Notes: generated by a model from the sequence alone, not told the origin. Shown: positions 24,460 through 33,346, counted from the first letter of the stretch. The stretch is DNA of 64,000 nucleotides from Alphaproteobacteria bacterium (GCA_017307375.1 JAFKFH010000023.1:62001-126000), one strand, 5' to 3'. A program made the numbers and translations.

Positions 24460-26064
24460 ATGGCGGAACCGGTCGTCTCGATCCGCGATCTGACCCTCGA
24501 CCTGCCGCTCGGCGGTGACCGTGTGCACGCGGTCGACGGCGTCTCCTTCGATCTGATGCCCGGCCGCATCCTCTGCGTCGTCGGCGAATCCGGCTCGGGC
24601 AAGTCGATGTGCGCCCACGCGCTGATGGGCCTGCTGCCCTCGGCGATCAAGGTGATGGGCGGCGAGATCCGCTTCGACGGCCGCGACCTGCTGAAGCAGG
24701 ATGCCGCCGCCTGGGCGGACCTGCGCGGCCGCCGGATCGCGATGATCTTCCAGGAGCCGATGACGGCGCTGAACCCGCTGATGCGGATCGGCGATCAGAT
24801 CGCCGAGATGTTCGAGGCGCACGGACTGCTGACGCCGGCGGAGCGGCGCGCCCGCGCCCTGGCGCTGGCCGCCGAGGTCGGCCTGCCCGACCCCGAGCGC
24901 ATCATCCGCGCCTATCCCCACCAGCTGTCCGGCGGCCAGCGCCAGCGCGCGATGATCGCGATGGCCCTGGCGCTGGAACCGGCCGTGCTGGTCGCCGACG
25001 AACCGACCACCGCCCTCGACGTCACCACCCAGGCGCAGATCCTGCGGCTGATCGCGGAATTGCAGGTCCGCCGCAACATGGCGGTGATGTTCATCACCCA
25101 TGATTTCGGCGTGGTCTCGCGTATTGCCGACGAAGTCGTGGTGCTACAGCACGGCCGGGTCGTCGAGCAGGGTGCGGCGGACGCGGTGCTGACCCGCCCG
25201 ACACATCCCTATACCCAGGCGCTGCTGGCGGCGGTGCCGTCGCTGGAACCGCCGCCGCGGATGCCGCTGCCCGCCGAGAACCCGGCGGTCGAGGTCACCG
25301 GCCTGTCGAAGACCTACGTCTCCTCGGCCGGCTGGTTCCGGCCCAAGCGCCGCGTGGCGGCGGCCCGCGACGTCGCCTTTGCCATCCGGCGCGGCGAAAC
25401 GCTCGGGCTGGTCGGCGAATCCGGCTCAGGCAAGTCGTCGATCGCCCGGCTGCTGGTGCGGCTGATCGAACCGGATGCCGGCGCGATCCGGGTCGGCGGC
25501 AGCGACTTCGCCGCCTGTACCGGCCCGGCACTGCGCATGGCGCGACAGCGCATCCAGATGGTGTTCCAGGACCCGTTCGCCTCACTCAACCCGCGGCGCA
25601 AGGTCGGCCGCATCATCGCCGACGGGCCGGTGGCCCATGGCGTTGCCCCCGACGCGGCGCTGGCGCGGGCCCGCGACCTGTTGCAGCTGGTCGGGCTGGA
25701 TGCGGGCGCGATCGACCGCTTCCCGCACGAATTCTCGGGCGGCCAGCGCCAGCGCATTGGCATCGCCCGGGCCCTGGCACTGGAGCCGGAGGTGCTGGTG
25801 GCCGACGAGCCGGTCTCGGCGCTCGACGTCTCGGTGCAGGCCCAGGTGCTGCGGCTGCTCGAGGATCTCAAGGCCCGGCTGGGCCTGTCGATGCTGTTCA
25901 TCACCCACGACCTGCGCGTCGCCGCCCAGATCTGCGACCGCATCGCGGTGATGCGCAAGGGCGAGATCGTCGAGCTGAAGACCGCGGCCGAGCTGTTCGC
26001 ACGGCCCGAACACCCCTATACTCGCGAATTGCTGGCCGCGGTGCCGTCGGGCGAGGCGGCGTGA
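24460..26064 (+). CDS. Dipeptide/opine-type ABC transporter ATP-binding protein, two fused ATPase domains
   Basis: The 534-residue protein contains two complete nucleotide-binding domains, equivalent to DppD fused to DppF. The first has Walker A GESGSGKS at 42-49, an LSGGQRQR signature, a Walker B with DEPTTALD and an H-loop His in FITHDFG. The second begins near residue 270 and repeats GESGSGKSS (about 320), FSGGQRQRIG, DEPVSALD and FITHDLR. Fused arrangements are common in alphaproteobacteria. The start is one base after the permease stop, and the end overlaps the dehydrogenase start as GTGA. Confidence 0.95.
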   Translation: MAEPVVSIRDLTLDLPLGGDRVHAVDGVSFDLMPGRILCVVGESGSGKSMCAHALMGLLPSAIKVMGGEIRFDGRDLLKQDAAAWADLRGRRIAMIFQEPMTALNPLMRIGDQIAEMFEAHGLLTPAERRARALALAAEVGLPDPERIIRAYPHQLSGGQRQRAMIAMALALEPAVLVADEPTTALDVTTQAQILRLIAELQVRRNMAVMFITHDFGVVSRIADEVVVLQHGRVVEQGAADAVLTRPTHPYTQALLAAVPSLEPPPRMPLPAENPAVEVTGLSKTYVSSAGWFRPKRRVAAARDVAFAIRRGETLGLVGESGSGKSSIARLLVRLIEPDAGAIRVGGSDFAACTGPALRMARQRIQMVFQDPFASLNPRRKVGRIIADGPVAHGVAPDAALARARDLLQLVGLDAGAIDRFPHEFSGGQRQRIGIARALALEPEVLVADEPVSALDVSVQAQVLRLLEDLKARLGLSMLFITHDLRVAAQICDRIAVMRKGEIVELKTAAELFARPEHPYTRELLAAVPSGEAA

Positions 26065-26969
26065 CCACCACCCGCTGCGTCCTGCTGTCGGCCGCTTTCG
26101 ACATGCACGAGTATTTCGGTGCGGTGATGGCCGAGCACGCCCCCGCGGTGACGCTGGTCGGCCCGGACACCGCCGAGCCCGAGGCCGTCACCCTGGCGCT
26201 GGCCTGGCGGCCGCCGGGCGATGGCTTCACCCGCTTTCCCGCGCTGCAGGCGGTCTGCGGCATCGGTGCCGGCATCGACAACATCCTGTCCTGCCCCAGC
26301 CTGCCCGCCGGCCTGCCAGTCGTACGCGTTCTGGACCCGCGGCAGGGCGCGGCGATGGCCGAGTACGTCCTGTTCCACGTGCTGTGGCACCACCGGCGCT
26401 TCGGCCGGTTCCTCGAACAGCAGCGCCAGGCGCGCTGGCAGCGCTTTGTCGCCCCGCCGGCCGGCGAGATGACGGTCGGCATCCTGGGGCTCGGCCGCAT
26501 CGGCGGCGAGGTCGCCGGTACCCTGCAGGGCCTCGGCTATCGGGTCGCCGGCTGGCGACGGGCGGACGGACCGGCCGGGCTCGATGCCGTTCTCGCCCGC
26601 TCCGACATCCTGGTGAACCTGCTGCCCTTGACGCCGGAAACCCGGGGCATTCTCGACCACCGGCTGTTCCGGCGAATGAAACCCGGCGCCAGCCTGGTCC
26701 AGGTCGGGCGCGGCGAGCATCTCGTGGAAGCCGACCTGCTCGCGGCACTCGACAGCGGCCGGTTGTCGGGCGCGGCGCTCGATGTGTTCCCCGACGAGCC
26801 GCTGGCCGCAAGCCATCCATTCTGGCACCACCCCGGTATCGTCGTCACGCCGCATGTCGCAAGCGAGGCTTCCCCGGTCGAGGTGGCCCGCACCCTGGCC
26901 CGGACGGCCGCCGAACTGGCGGCGGGCCAGCCACCCTCGGCGGCCATCGATCGGCGACGCGGCTATTGA
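26061..26969 (+). CDS. D-2-hydroxyacid dehydrogenase (glyoxylate/hydroxypyruvate reductase type)
   Basis: The 302-residue protein resembles GhrA-type 2-hydroxyacid dehydrogenases: GILGLGRIGGEVA dinucleotide-binding motif near residue 145, catalytic Arg in LVQVGRGEHLV, Glu in DVFPDEPL and His in VTPHVAS. It would interconvert a 2-oxo acid and a D-2-hydroxy acid with NAD(P)H. The GTG start overlaps the preceding stop (GTGA), so it is translationally coupled to the transporter, suggesting that the imported compound yields a 2-oxo or 2-hydroxy acid. Confidence 0.9.
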   Translation: MTTTRCVLLSAAFDMHEYFGAVMAEHAPAVTLVGPDTAEPEAVTLALAWRPPGDGFTRFPALQAVCGIGAGIDNILSCPSLPAGLPVVRVLDPRQGAAMAEYVLFHVLWHHRRFGRFLEQQRQARWQRFVAPPAGEMTVGILGLGRIGGEVAGTLQGLGYRVAGWRRADGPAGLDAVLARSDILVNLLPLTPETRGILDHRLFRRMKPGASLVQVGRGEHLVEADLLAALDSGRLSGAALDVFPDEPLAASHPFWHHPGIVVTPHVASEASPVEVARTLARTAAELAAGQPPSAAIDRRRGY

Positions 26970-27094
26970 GATATCAGTTGAATCAATAGCTTGGCCCGGT
27001 ATGCAGGGATCGCACCCCAGGCCGGCGCGCGATAGGATTTGCCTGGACGCGCCAGCCGCCCTATAGGAGCGGATCGGCTCTTTTCGGGTTCGGG

Positions 27095-27697
27095 ATGGAT
27101 TTCGCCAACGACAACGACGATGACGACGACCAGGGTCTGCTCGCCCTGCCCGCCAACCTGCGCCCGGTGGTGCGGCTGGCCCGGCATGTCGAGGGGTTCC
27201 CGTGGTTTGCGGCATTGGGCCAGCCCGTCGGCCTGGATGAAGAGGCCGACGCGGTGCTCTACGGTGCCGGGCTTGGTTTCGACCCGGTGCATATCGCGGT
27301 GGTCGAGACCTGGGCCGATGCCGCCCTGTTGACCGCCGAGCTGGAATCGGATGCCGAGACCTGGGACATCGAGGAGCAGATCCGGGCCGATCTGCTGGCG
27401 GTGGTGCGGGAAACCCTCGACGAGGCCGAGCTAGGTCTGGCCCTGACCGCCGTCGCCACCAAGGCGGCCCAGGCCGCCCGCGAGGGCGCGCAGGCGGCGG
27501 CCCGGGCCGAGGACGACGGCGTCGACGAGGCGCTGCTCGACCAGGCGGTCGAGGCCGCGGCGCTGACCGCGCGGCTGGCCGCTCTGGCGCTGGCCGCCGA
27601 TGCCGACGAGGACCACCCCTTCCTGCTCAAGCTGCGCCTCTACGAGGCCGGGCGCTGGCCGCTCGGCCTGGTCGGCCAGACGCTCCATCTGTTCTGA
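27095..27697 (+). CDS. Uncharacterised acidic alpha-helical protein
   Basis: The 200-residue protein begins MDFANDNDDDDD and is strongly acidic. The N-terminal half has LPANLRPVVRLARHVEGFPWFAALGQPVG; the second half (about residues 105-170) is Ala/Glu/Asp-rich and predicted helical. There is no signal peptide, membrane segment or recognisable catalytic motif. It precedes exonuclease III by 16 bases and may be co-transcribed with it. I do not recognise the family. Confidence 0.7.
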   Translation: MDFANDNDDDDDQGLLALPANLRPVVRLARHVEGFPWFAALGQPVGLDEEADAVLYGAGLGFDPVHIAVVETWADAALLTAELESDAETWDIEEQIRADLLAVVRETLDEAELGLALTAVATKAAQAAREGAQAAARAEDDGVDEALLDQAVEAAALTARLAALALAADADEDHPFLLKLRLYEAGRWPLGLVGQTLHLF

Positions 27698-27713
27698 AGG
27701 CTGCCATTCGCCC

Positions 27714-28553
27714 ATGCCCAAAGCCAAACCCGGCCCCGCCTCGCCCGCCCCGTGGCGCGTGCTGACCTGGAACGTGAACTCGATCCGCCTGCGCGGCGAA
27801 GGCGTGAAGGATGTCGTCGGCCGGTACAGCCCCGACGTCATCTGCCTGCAGGAAACCAAGGTCACCGACGACCTGTTTCCCCATGAGCTGTTCGACACCC
27901 TCGGCTATACCCATCGCGTCATCCGTGGCCAGCCCGGCTACAACGGTGTCGCCATCGCCTCGCGCATACCGTTCAGCGCCGATCACCGCCGGGTCTTCTG
28001 CTCGAAGGACGATTGCCGCCATATCGGCGTCACCCTGCCGGGCGGGGTCGAACTGCACAATTTCTACATTCCCGCGGGCGGCGACATTCCCGACCGCACG
28101 GTCAACGACAAGTTCGGCCACAAGCTCGACTTCGTCGCCGAAATGACCGACTGGTTCGCCGAGCGCCGGCAGCGCGACAACCGCATCGTCATCGTCGGCG
28201 ACTTCAATATCGCGCCGCTCGAAAACGACGTCTGGTCGCACAAGCAGCTGCTGAAGATCGTCAGCCACACGCCGATCGAGCTCGAGGCGATCGAGAAGAT
28301 GCGCGCCGCCCACGACTTCGTGGACGGCGTGCGCCACTTCGTGCCGGCAGACCAGAAACTCTATTCGTGGTGGAGCTATCGCAACCGCGACTGGAAGGCC
28401 TCCGACCGCGGGCGGCGGCTCGACCATGTCTGGGTCACCCCCGCGCTGCAGGACCGGCTGATGGCTGCCGAGATCTACAAGCCCGCGCGCGATCACAGCC
28501 CGCCCTCCGATCACGTCCCCGTCGTCGTCACCCTTGCCCCGGTCGTGGAATAA
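27714..28553 (+). CDS. xth: Exodeoxyribonuclease III (AP endonuclease)
   Basis: The 279-residue protein is an exonuclease III/APE-type phosphodiesterase: LTWNVNSIR near the N-terminus, LQETK metal-binding Glu, YNGVAIASR, GDFNIAPLENDVW, WWSYR and the C-terminal SDHVPV catalytic Asp-His. It cleaves abasic sites and 3' blocked ends in base-excision repair. The frame is open upstream, but the ATG at 27714 suits the family; the first 13 residues (Pro/Lys/Ala-rich) are a short extension. Confidence 0.94.
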   Translation: MPKAKPGPASPAPWRVLTWNVNSIRLRGEGVKDVVGRYSPDVICLQETKVTDDLFPHELFDTLGYTHRVIRGQPGYNGVAIASRIPFSADHRRVFCSKDDCRHIGVTLPGGVELHNFYIPAGGDIPDRTVNDKFGHKLDFVAEMTDWFAERRQRDNRIVIVGDFNIAPLENDVWSHKQLLKIVSHTPIELEAIEKMRAAHDFVDGVRHFVPADQKLYSWWSYRNRDWKASDRGRRLDHVWVTPALQDRLMAAEIYKPARDHSPPSDHVPVVVTLAPVVE

Positions 28554-28559
28554 GCCGTC

Positions 28560-29222
28560 ATGACCCATCTCGCCTTCCTGCATACCGCCGCCCAGCATGT
28601 CGCCACCTTCGAAGCGCTGGTCGCGCAAGGCTCGCCCGGCCTGATCGTCCGCCACCATGTGGCCCCCGACCTGTTGCGTCTGGCCGAGGCAACCGGCGAC
28701 AGCCCGGCGCTGCACGAGGCGCTGCGCCGCTCGCTCGGCGGGATCGGTGCCGCCGGTGCCCGCCACATCGTCTGCACCTGTTCGACGCTCGGACGCACCG
28801 CCGAGGAGATCGGCGAAGCGATCGGCCTGTCGGTGGTGCGCATCGACCGCGCGATGGCCGAAGCCGCCGTCGCCATCTCGGACAACCTGCTGGTCGTCGC
28901 CTGCCTCGCCGCCACCGTCGCGCCGACCGAGACGCTGTTGCGCAGCGTGTCGCCGCACCGCCCGCTCAATCTGCGCAGCCTGGTGCTGGCCGAAGCCTGG
29001 GGCCGGTTCCGCGCCGGCGACCAGGAAGGCTATCGCGATGCGCTGGCAGCGGGGGTGCGCGCCGCCTATGCCGGCGAAGGCGCCGTGGTGCTGGCCCAGG
29101 CCTCGATGGCCGCGGCCGCACCGCTGCTGGCCGATCTCGGGGTACCCGTGCTGTCGAGCCCGGCGCGCGGGGTTGCCGCGGCCCTTGCCGCGGTCGGCGC
29201 CCCCTCGTCGGCCTGCGCCTGA
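28560..29222 (+). CDS. Asp/Glu/hydantoin racemase-superfamily protein
   Basis: The 220-residue protein has the racemase fold: a first half with the conserved catalytic Cys region IVCTCSTLGRT (Cys72 and Cys74), and a second half with GAVVLAQASMAAAAP where two-Cys racemases usually have a second Cys. The second Cys is missing, so it is more likely a single-Cys relative such as a decarboxylase- or isomerase-type member than a true amino acid racemase. It starts six bases after exonuclease III, and its TGA overlaps the start of the GNAT gene. Confidence 0.72.
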   Translation: MTHLAFLHTAAQHVATFEALVAQGSPGLIVRHHVAPDLLRLAEATGDSPALHEALRRSLGGIGAAGARHIVCTCSTLGRTAEEIGEAIGLSVVRIDRAMAEAAVAISDNLLVVACLAATVAPTETLLRSVSPHRPLNLRSLVLAEAWGRFRAGDQEGYRDALAAGVRAAYAGEGAVVLAQASMAAAAPLLADLGVPVLSSPARGVAAALAAVGAPSSACA

Positions 29223-29737
29223 CCGGCTATCGCATCCGCCAGGCCCGCCGGGCCGAATTGCAGCTTCTGCCGGCGATCGAGCGGGCAGCCGCCGCCCGCT
29301 TCGCCACGATCGGCCTGGACCAGGTCGCCGCCGCACCGCTGACGTCCGACGAACCGCGGCAGCACGGCGACCTGACGCTCGTGGCGACGCGGGGAGACGA
29401 GATCGCTGGCTTCCTGCTGGCCCGCCGGCAGGACGACGCGGTCTTCGTCCGCGAACTCGACGTGCACCCCGACGATGCCGGCAACCGGCTGGGCGCTCGG
29501 CTGCTCGATGCCGCCGGCGATTGGGCGGCGCGGCATGGCGCGCGCTGGCTGACCCTGACGACCTTTGCCGAAGTGCCGTGGAACGCGCCCTACTATGCGC
29601 GCCTCGGCTTCGAGATCTTCTCGCCGGGCAGCGACGCGCCCGACCTGGCGGCACGGCTGGCGGCCGAGGAACCGGTCCTGTCGGGCTATGGCCGGCGCGT
29701 GGCGATGCGGCGGACCGCGGCTCAGCCGTTGCGATAG
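29219..29737 (+). CDS. GNAT family N-acetyltransferase, apparent CTG start
   Basis: The product of about 172 residues has the GNAT fold: an IRQARRAELQLLPAIERAA first strand-helix, a GFLLARRQDDAVFVRELDVHPDD central strand pair, an acetyl-CoA-binding loop GNRLGARLLDAAGDW, and FAEVPWNAPYYARLGFEI. No ATG, GTG or TTG lies near the expected N-terminus. The only start that keeps the first strand is CTG 29219, which overlaps the preceding stop as CTGA; a coupled CTG start is therefore inferred. An internal TTG near 29258 would remove the first strand. Its last 16 bases overlap the convergent methyltransferase gene. Confidence 0.72.
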   Translation: MTGYRIRQARRAELQLLPAIERAAAARFATIGLDQVAAAPLTSDEPRQHGDLTLVATRGDEIAGFLLARRQDDAVFVRELDVHPDDAGNRLGARLLDAAGDWAARHGARWLTLTTFAEVPWNAPYYARLGFEIFSPGSDAPDLAARLAAEEPVLSGYGRRVAMRRTAAQPLR

Positions 29738-30210
29738 AAGAAGTACCGCCCCTCGCGCACGCCCTCGGGCAGCGGCAGGGCGGTGAACCCTTCGGCCGAC
29801 AGCGGCTGGTCGGAAATCACGATGGCGCCCGGACGCAGCAGCGGCCGCAGCGCCGGGCCGAGCCAGGCGGCCTGGGCCGCCGTCGCCTTCACATCGCCCG
29901 AACCGGTATCGCAATGGGCCAGCGCCACGGTGGGGCCGAGCCTGTCGACCGCCTCGCCGATCGTTGCCGAGAATTCGCCGAGGAACAGATGGCCCGGTGC
30001 CGGCTGGCAGTCGGGATGGGCGTTGTTCTGGCGGTCGAAGGCATAGAGGGCGCGATCGGGCAGGCGGTCGCGCAGATGGTCGAAGGTGCGGCCGTTGCCG
30101 AGCCCGAGTTCCAGCACCGGGCCGGGCAGATCCCTGATCAGCGCCGCGGCGGCGTCGAGGCAGGCCCGCTGCGCCTCGAGCCGGCGGATGAACGAATCGA
30201 GCCGGCTCAA
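29722..30210 (-). CDS. Small class I SAM-dependent methyltransferase
   Basis: The 162-residue protein has SAM-binding motif I (VLELGLGNGRTFDHL, about residues 32-46), an acidic YAFDRQNNAHP motif II and a VALAHCDTGSG segment, followed by a short C-terminal part. It is short for a methyltransferase, so the substrate is probably small or protein-bound; no substrate can be named. The start overlaps the stop of the cyclic-nucleotide-binding gene as ATGA, placing it third in an operon with that gene and an unusual ABC transporter. Confidence 0.78.
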   Translation of the reverse strand: MSRLDSFIRRLEAQRACLDAAAALIRDLPGPVLELGLGNGRTFDHLRDRLPDRALYAFDRQNNAHPDCQPAPGHLFLGEFSATIGEAVDRLGPTVALAHCDTGSGDVKATAAQAAWLGPALRPLLRPGAIVISDQPLSAEGFTALPLPEGVREGRYFFYRNG

Positions 30211-30674
30211 CTGATGCCTGCCTGGCGCAGCCGGGCGGTGGCCTCGCGCAGGTCGGCCGTCGTGCGTTCGAGGCGCTGGCCCAGCACGCGCATGATCTCG
30301 ACCGCCATCTGCGGGAACTCGGCGGTCAGACGGAAGAACAGTTCCTTCGAGATGCGCAGGGTGGTCAATCCGGTGATCGCCGCGACGGTCGCGGTACGCG
30401 GCACGTCGCAGAGGATGGCGATCTCGCCGACGAAATCGTTCTTGCGCACCACCGCCACCCGCAGCGGGCCGTCGGCGGTGTTGACCAGGATCTCGGCCTC
30501 GCCCTCGACAATGATATAGGCGGAATCGCCGGGATCGCCCTGGCGGAACAGGACATCGCCGGCCTTGTAGGCCAGCCGTTCGCTGGTGAACGCCAGAAGC
30601 TTGAGCTTCGACGGCTCGATCCGGGCGAACAGCGGAATGCGCCGCAGCAGTTCGACTTCCTCGTGCAGGCTCAT
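30207..30674 (-). CDS. Stand-alone cyclic nucleotide-binding domain protein
   Basis: The 155-residue protein is a single CRP-type cyclic nucleotide-binding domain: an eight-stranded jelly-roll with Gly turns (GDVLFRQGDPGDSAYIIVEGEAEI) and the phosphate-binding cassette GEIAILCDVPRTATVA (Gly83-Glu84 and Arg93 in PRTAT). There is no DNA-binding domain, so it is probably a regulatory subunit. It lies 17 bases after the stop of the ABC transporter gene and overlaps the methyltransferase start, so it may confer cAMP or cGMP control on the transporter. That role is inferred from gene order. Confidence 0.88.
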   Translation of the reverse strand: MSLHEEVELLRRIPLFARIEPSKLKLLAFTSERLAYKAGDVLFRQGDPGDSAYIIVEGEAEILVNTADGPLRVAVVRKNDFVGEIAILCDVPRTATVAAITGLTTLRISKELFFRLTAEFPQMAVEIMRVLGQRLERTTADLREATARLRQAGIS

Positions 30675-30691
30675 GCCACCACTCCTTCGCT

Positions 30692-33346
30692 TCAGTTGCC
30701 GGCCAGCAGGCGGGCCAGCGGGCGACCCTCGCGGGTCAGCTCTTCATACGTACCCTGCTCGACGACGCGGCCGTTCTCGATCAGCACCACCCGGTCGAAG
30801 CCATCGGCCAGATGCGGGTTGTGCAGCGCCCAGACCAGGCCGCGGTCCTTGAACTCCTCGCGCAGCGCCGCCAGCAGCTGGGCCTGCGTGACATTGTCGT
30901 AACCCGAGATCGCCTCGTTCAGGATGATCAGGTCGGGCCGCTTCAGGATTGCGCGGGCCAGCACCACCTTCTGGCGCTGGGCGCCGGAAAGCCGGGCGCC
31001 GGCGATGCCGGTCTCGTAGGCCAGGCCGACCTCGATGACGATGTCGCGGAGGTCGAGCTCGTCGATCAGCGTCCGGACCAGCCGGCCGATCTTCTCGGCG
31101 GCCTGGGCCTGGCCGTAGGCGATCTTGCCGAACAGGATGTTGTCGAGAATCGAGCCGCCGAGGGTGTAGTGCTCGGGGTCGAAGAAGGCGACCGCCGAGC
31201 GCAGCTTCTCGGGCAGCCCCTCGGCGAACAGCTTGCGCGCCTGCAGGACCGCTTCCTGGAACTCGTCGTCGATATGGCCGAGGCGGTGACGGGCGACGAT
31301 CAGCTTGAACGGCAGCGACATCAGCCGGTTGCGCTTGGCCGCGTCGAGCTGGTCGACCTTGTCGGCCGAGACCTGGTTGACGATCTCCTGGTAGTCGGGC
31401 AGCTCCTCCGACGAGATGAACGAGAACTGCTGGAAGAATTCGTGGTCCGGCGGCAGGTCGGCGAACAGTTCGACCATCGTCGAGGCGACGTCGTAGCCGA
31501 CGGCCAGGAACCGGGTCTTCAGCCCCGCTTTTTCGAGCACCTCGAGCATGTAGGCATTCTCGGCCAGGCGGTCGGGCGCGAACTTGTCGCCGATCGGCAG
31601 GCCGAACATCAGGTTCTCGGCCACCGTCGCATTGCGGTTGTAGCGCTCGGCGTGCCAGTCCTCGATCAGGTCGGCATAGGCATCGTCGTGCATCTTGCCC
31701 TTCAGCGCGGCGCGCGCCTCCAGGATGCGGGCCGCCGCATCCGGCGCGCGCGCCGGATCGACCGAGCCGCGCAGGCCCAGCTGGTAGATATCCTCGTCGA
31801 GCTGGACGAGCTTCAGCGCCCGGATCATCGCCTCGCGCAACGAATCGCTGTCGGTGGCGCCGGCCGCGGCGTAGTCGGTGAAGTCGGCGTCGTAATCCTC
31901 GAGCGAGTTGCCGGACGCCTGGGCCTCGACCATCTCGCGGCGGAACCGGCGCTCGGCCTCGGCATCGCGCGCCACGGACTTCAGCGCCCGGTGGCGCAGC
32001 GAGAACAGCAGGTTATCGCCGATCGTCGAATTGAAGACATAGCCGGCGGGGCCGACATAGGCGAGGCGGCGGCCGGTCACCGCCTCGGGCAGCTGGCCGA
32101 GATTCTGGCCGGCGATCGAAACCTTGCCGCGCACCGGCTCGATCAGCCGGGCCATCAGCAGCGCGATCTCCTCGCGCCCGGAACCGCCGACCAATGCCAC
32201 GTGCCGCGGCATGTCGAGCGTCAGCGAGAAGTTCTCGAGCACGTGGGCCCCGGTCTCATCGGCATAGGACACGCCGGCGAACTGCACTTCGCCGACCAGC
32301 GAGACCGGCTCGGCCGGTTCGGTGGTCTGGTCGGCCTCCTCGCGCATGCCGTCGGGCGCGAATTGCGAGACCACCTGGTCGTACTTGATGCGCGCGTCCT
32401 CGCGCTGCTGGTAGTGGTTCAGCAATTCCTTCCACGGCGCGCCCATTTCCTTGTGGGCGGTGACGGCGGCGATGACCTGGCCGAGATCGAGCTGGCCCTT
32501 GATCACGAGGTAGCCGCCGATCGAGTAGAAGAAGAACGGACCCAGCTGCTGCAGGAAGTTGTTGATGAACTTGATCATGAACTTCCGCTGGAAGATCTCG
32601 TAGCGGATCCAGTAGATCTTGCCCAGCCGGCGGGTGAATTCGGACTTGAAGCGGTTCGAGGCGTCGTGGGTGTGGATCTCCTGGACGCCGGAGATCGATT
32701 CGTGGATGCGATCGGCCAGCTGGCGCGCGGTCTTGACCCGCTCCTTGCCCAGGCGATTGACGATGCGCTGCAGCTTGGGGATGACCCAAAATTGGAAGGG
32801 GTATAGAGATACCGCGGCAATCGCCATGATCGGGTTCTGCACGATCAGGAAGATGAAGGTCGTCAGCAGCATCCCGCCCTGGAAGATCGGCAGGGCGAAG
32901 CTGTCGGCGATGAAACCGCCGAGCGGCTCGACCTCGGCCGTGATCATCGGGATGATCTCGCCCGCCGACATCTTCTTGAACGTCGGCTGGGGAAAGCGCA
33001 GCACGCGGGAATAGAGTTCGTAGCGCAGGCGGCGCAGCATGCGCTCGCCCGAGATGCCCTGGAACACGTTGATCGCGTATTTGAAGCACTGCTGGACAAT
33101 GACGAGCAGCAGGAAGCCGAAGCACAGGACCAGCAGATAGCTTTCGGCGTTCAGCGACACGATGTGCAGGCCGAACAGGTCGACCGGATAGGTGACGCCC
33201 TTGCCGGCGATGCCCTGGTTGACGATCGTCTTGGGCATCGACAGGTAGTAGTAGTAGGGGATGAAGGACGTCAGCGCCAGGATCGTCAGGATGATCTGCT
33301 GGCGCAGGCTGTACTTGATGATGAATTTGTAAAGGCTGTGCTCCAT
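30692..33346 (-). CDS. Aberrant ABC transporter: membrane domain plus degenerate, expanded ATPase domain
   Basis: The 884-residue protein has an exporter-type membrane domain (hydrophobic segments near residues 18-35, 68-88, 155-190 and 268-283) and a C-terminal ABC domain from about 350. The ATPase motifs are altered: the Walker A position reads GGSGREEIA (386-394), lacking the invariant Lys; the signature LSGAQRQ is intact (786-792); Walker B reads LIILNEAISGYD (805-817), with Asn in place of Asp before Glu. About 335 residues separate the Q-loop-like YVGPAGYVFNS and the signature, where about 60-80 is normal. An N-[LI]-[LM]-F motif preceded by T/S, typical after a Q-loop, occurs three times: 440-449, 573-582 and 731-740. 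Start 33346 has a GAGAGGGG ribosome site. It leads an operon with a cyclic-nucleotide-binding protein and a methyltransferase. Confidence 0.85.
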   Translation of the reverse strand: MEHSLYKFIIKYSLRQQIILTILALTSFIPYYYYLSMPKTIVNQGIAGKGVTYPVDLFGLHIVSLNAESYLLVLCFGFLLLVIVQQCFKYAINVFQGISGERMLRRLRYELYSRVLRFPQPTFKKMSAGEIIPMITAEVEPLGGFIADSFALPIFQGGMLLTTFIFLIVQNPIMAIAAVSLYPFQFWVIPKLQRIVNRLGKERVKTARQLADRIHESISGVQEIHTHDASNRFKSEFTRRLGKIYWIRYEIFQRKFMIKFINNFLQQLGPFFFYSIGGYLVIKGQLDLGQVIAAVTAHKEMGAPWKELLNHYQQREDARIKYDQVVSQFAPDGMREEADQTTEPAEPVSLVGEVQFAGVSYADETGAHVLENFSLTLDMPRHVALVGGSGREEIALLMARLIEPVRGKVSIAGQNLGQLPEAVTGRRLAYVGPAGYVFNSTIGDNLLFSLRHRALKSVARDAEAERRFRREMVEAQASGNSLEDYDADFTDYAAAGATDSDSLREAMIRALKLVQLDEDIYQLGLRGSVDPARAPDAAARILEARAALKGKMHDDAYADLIEDWHAERYNRNATVAENLMFGLPIGDKFAPDRLAENAYMLEVLEKAGLKTRFLAVGYDVASTMVELFADLPPDHEFFQQFSFISSEELPDYQEIVNQVSADKVDQLDAAKRNRLMSLPFKLIVARHRLGHIDDEFQEAVLQARKLFAEGLPEKLRSAVAFFDPEHYTLGGSILDNILFGKIAYGQAQAAEKIGRLVRTLIDELDLRDIVIEVGLAYETGIAGARLSGAQRQKVVLARAILKRPDLIILNEAISGYDNVTQAQLLAALREEFKDRGLVWALHNPHLADGFDRVVLIENGRVVEQGTYEELTREGRPLARLLAGN

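Noticed and set aside
28013-29737. 574-codon frame that would fuse upstream sequence to the GNAT domain
   Set aside because: The upstream part is Arg-rich shadow of exonuclease III and the racemase-like gene; GNAT begins near 29219.
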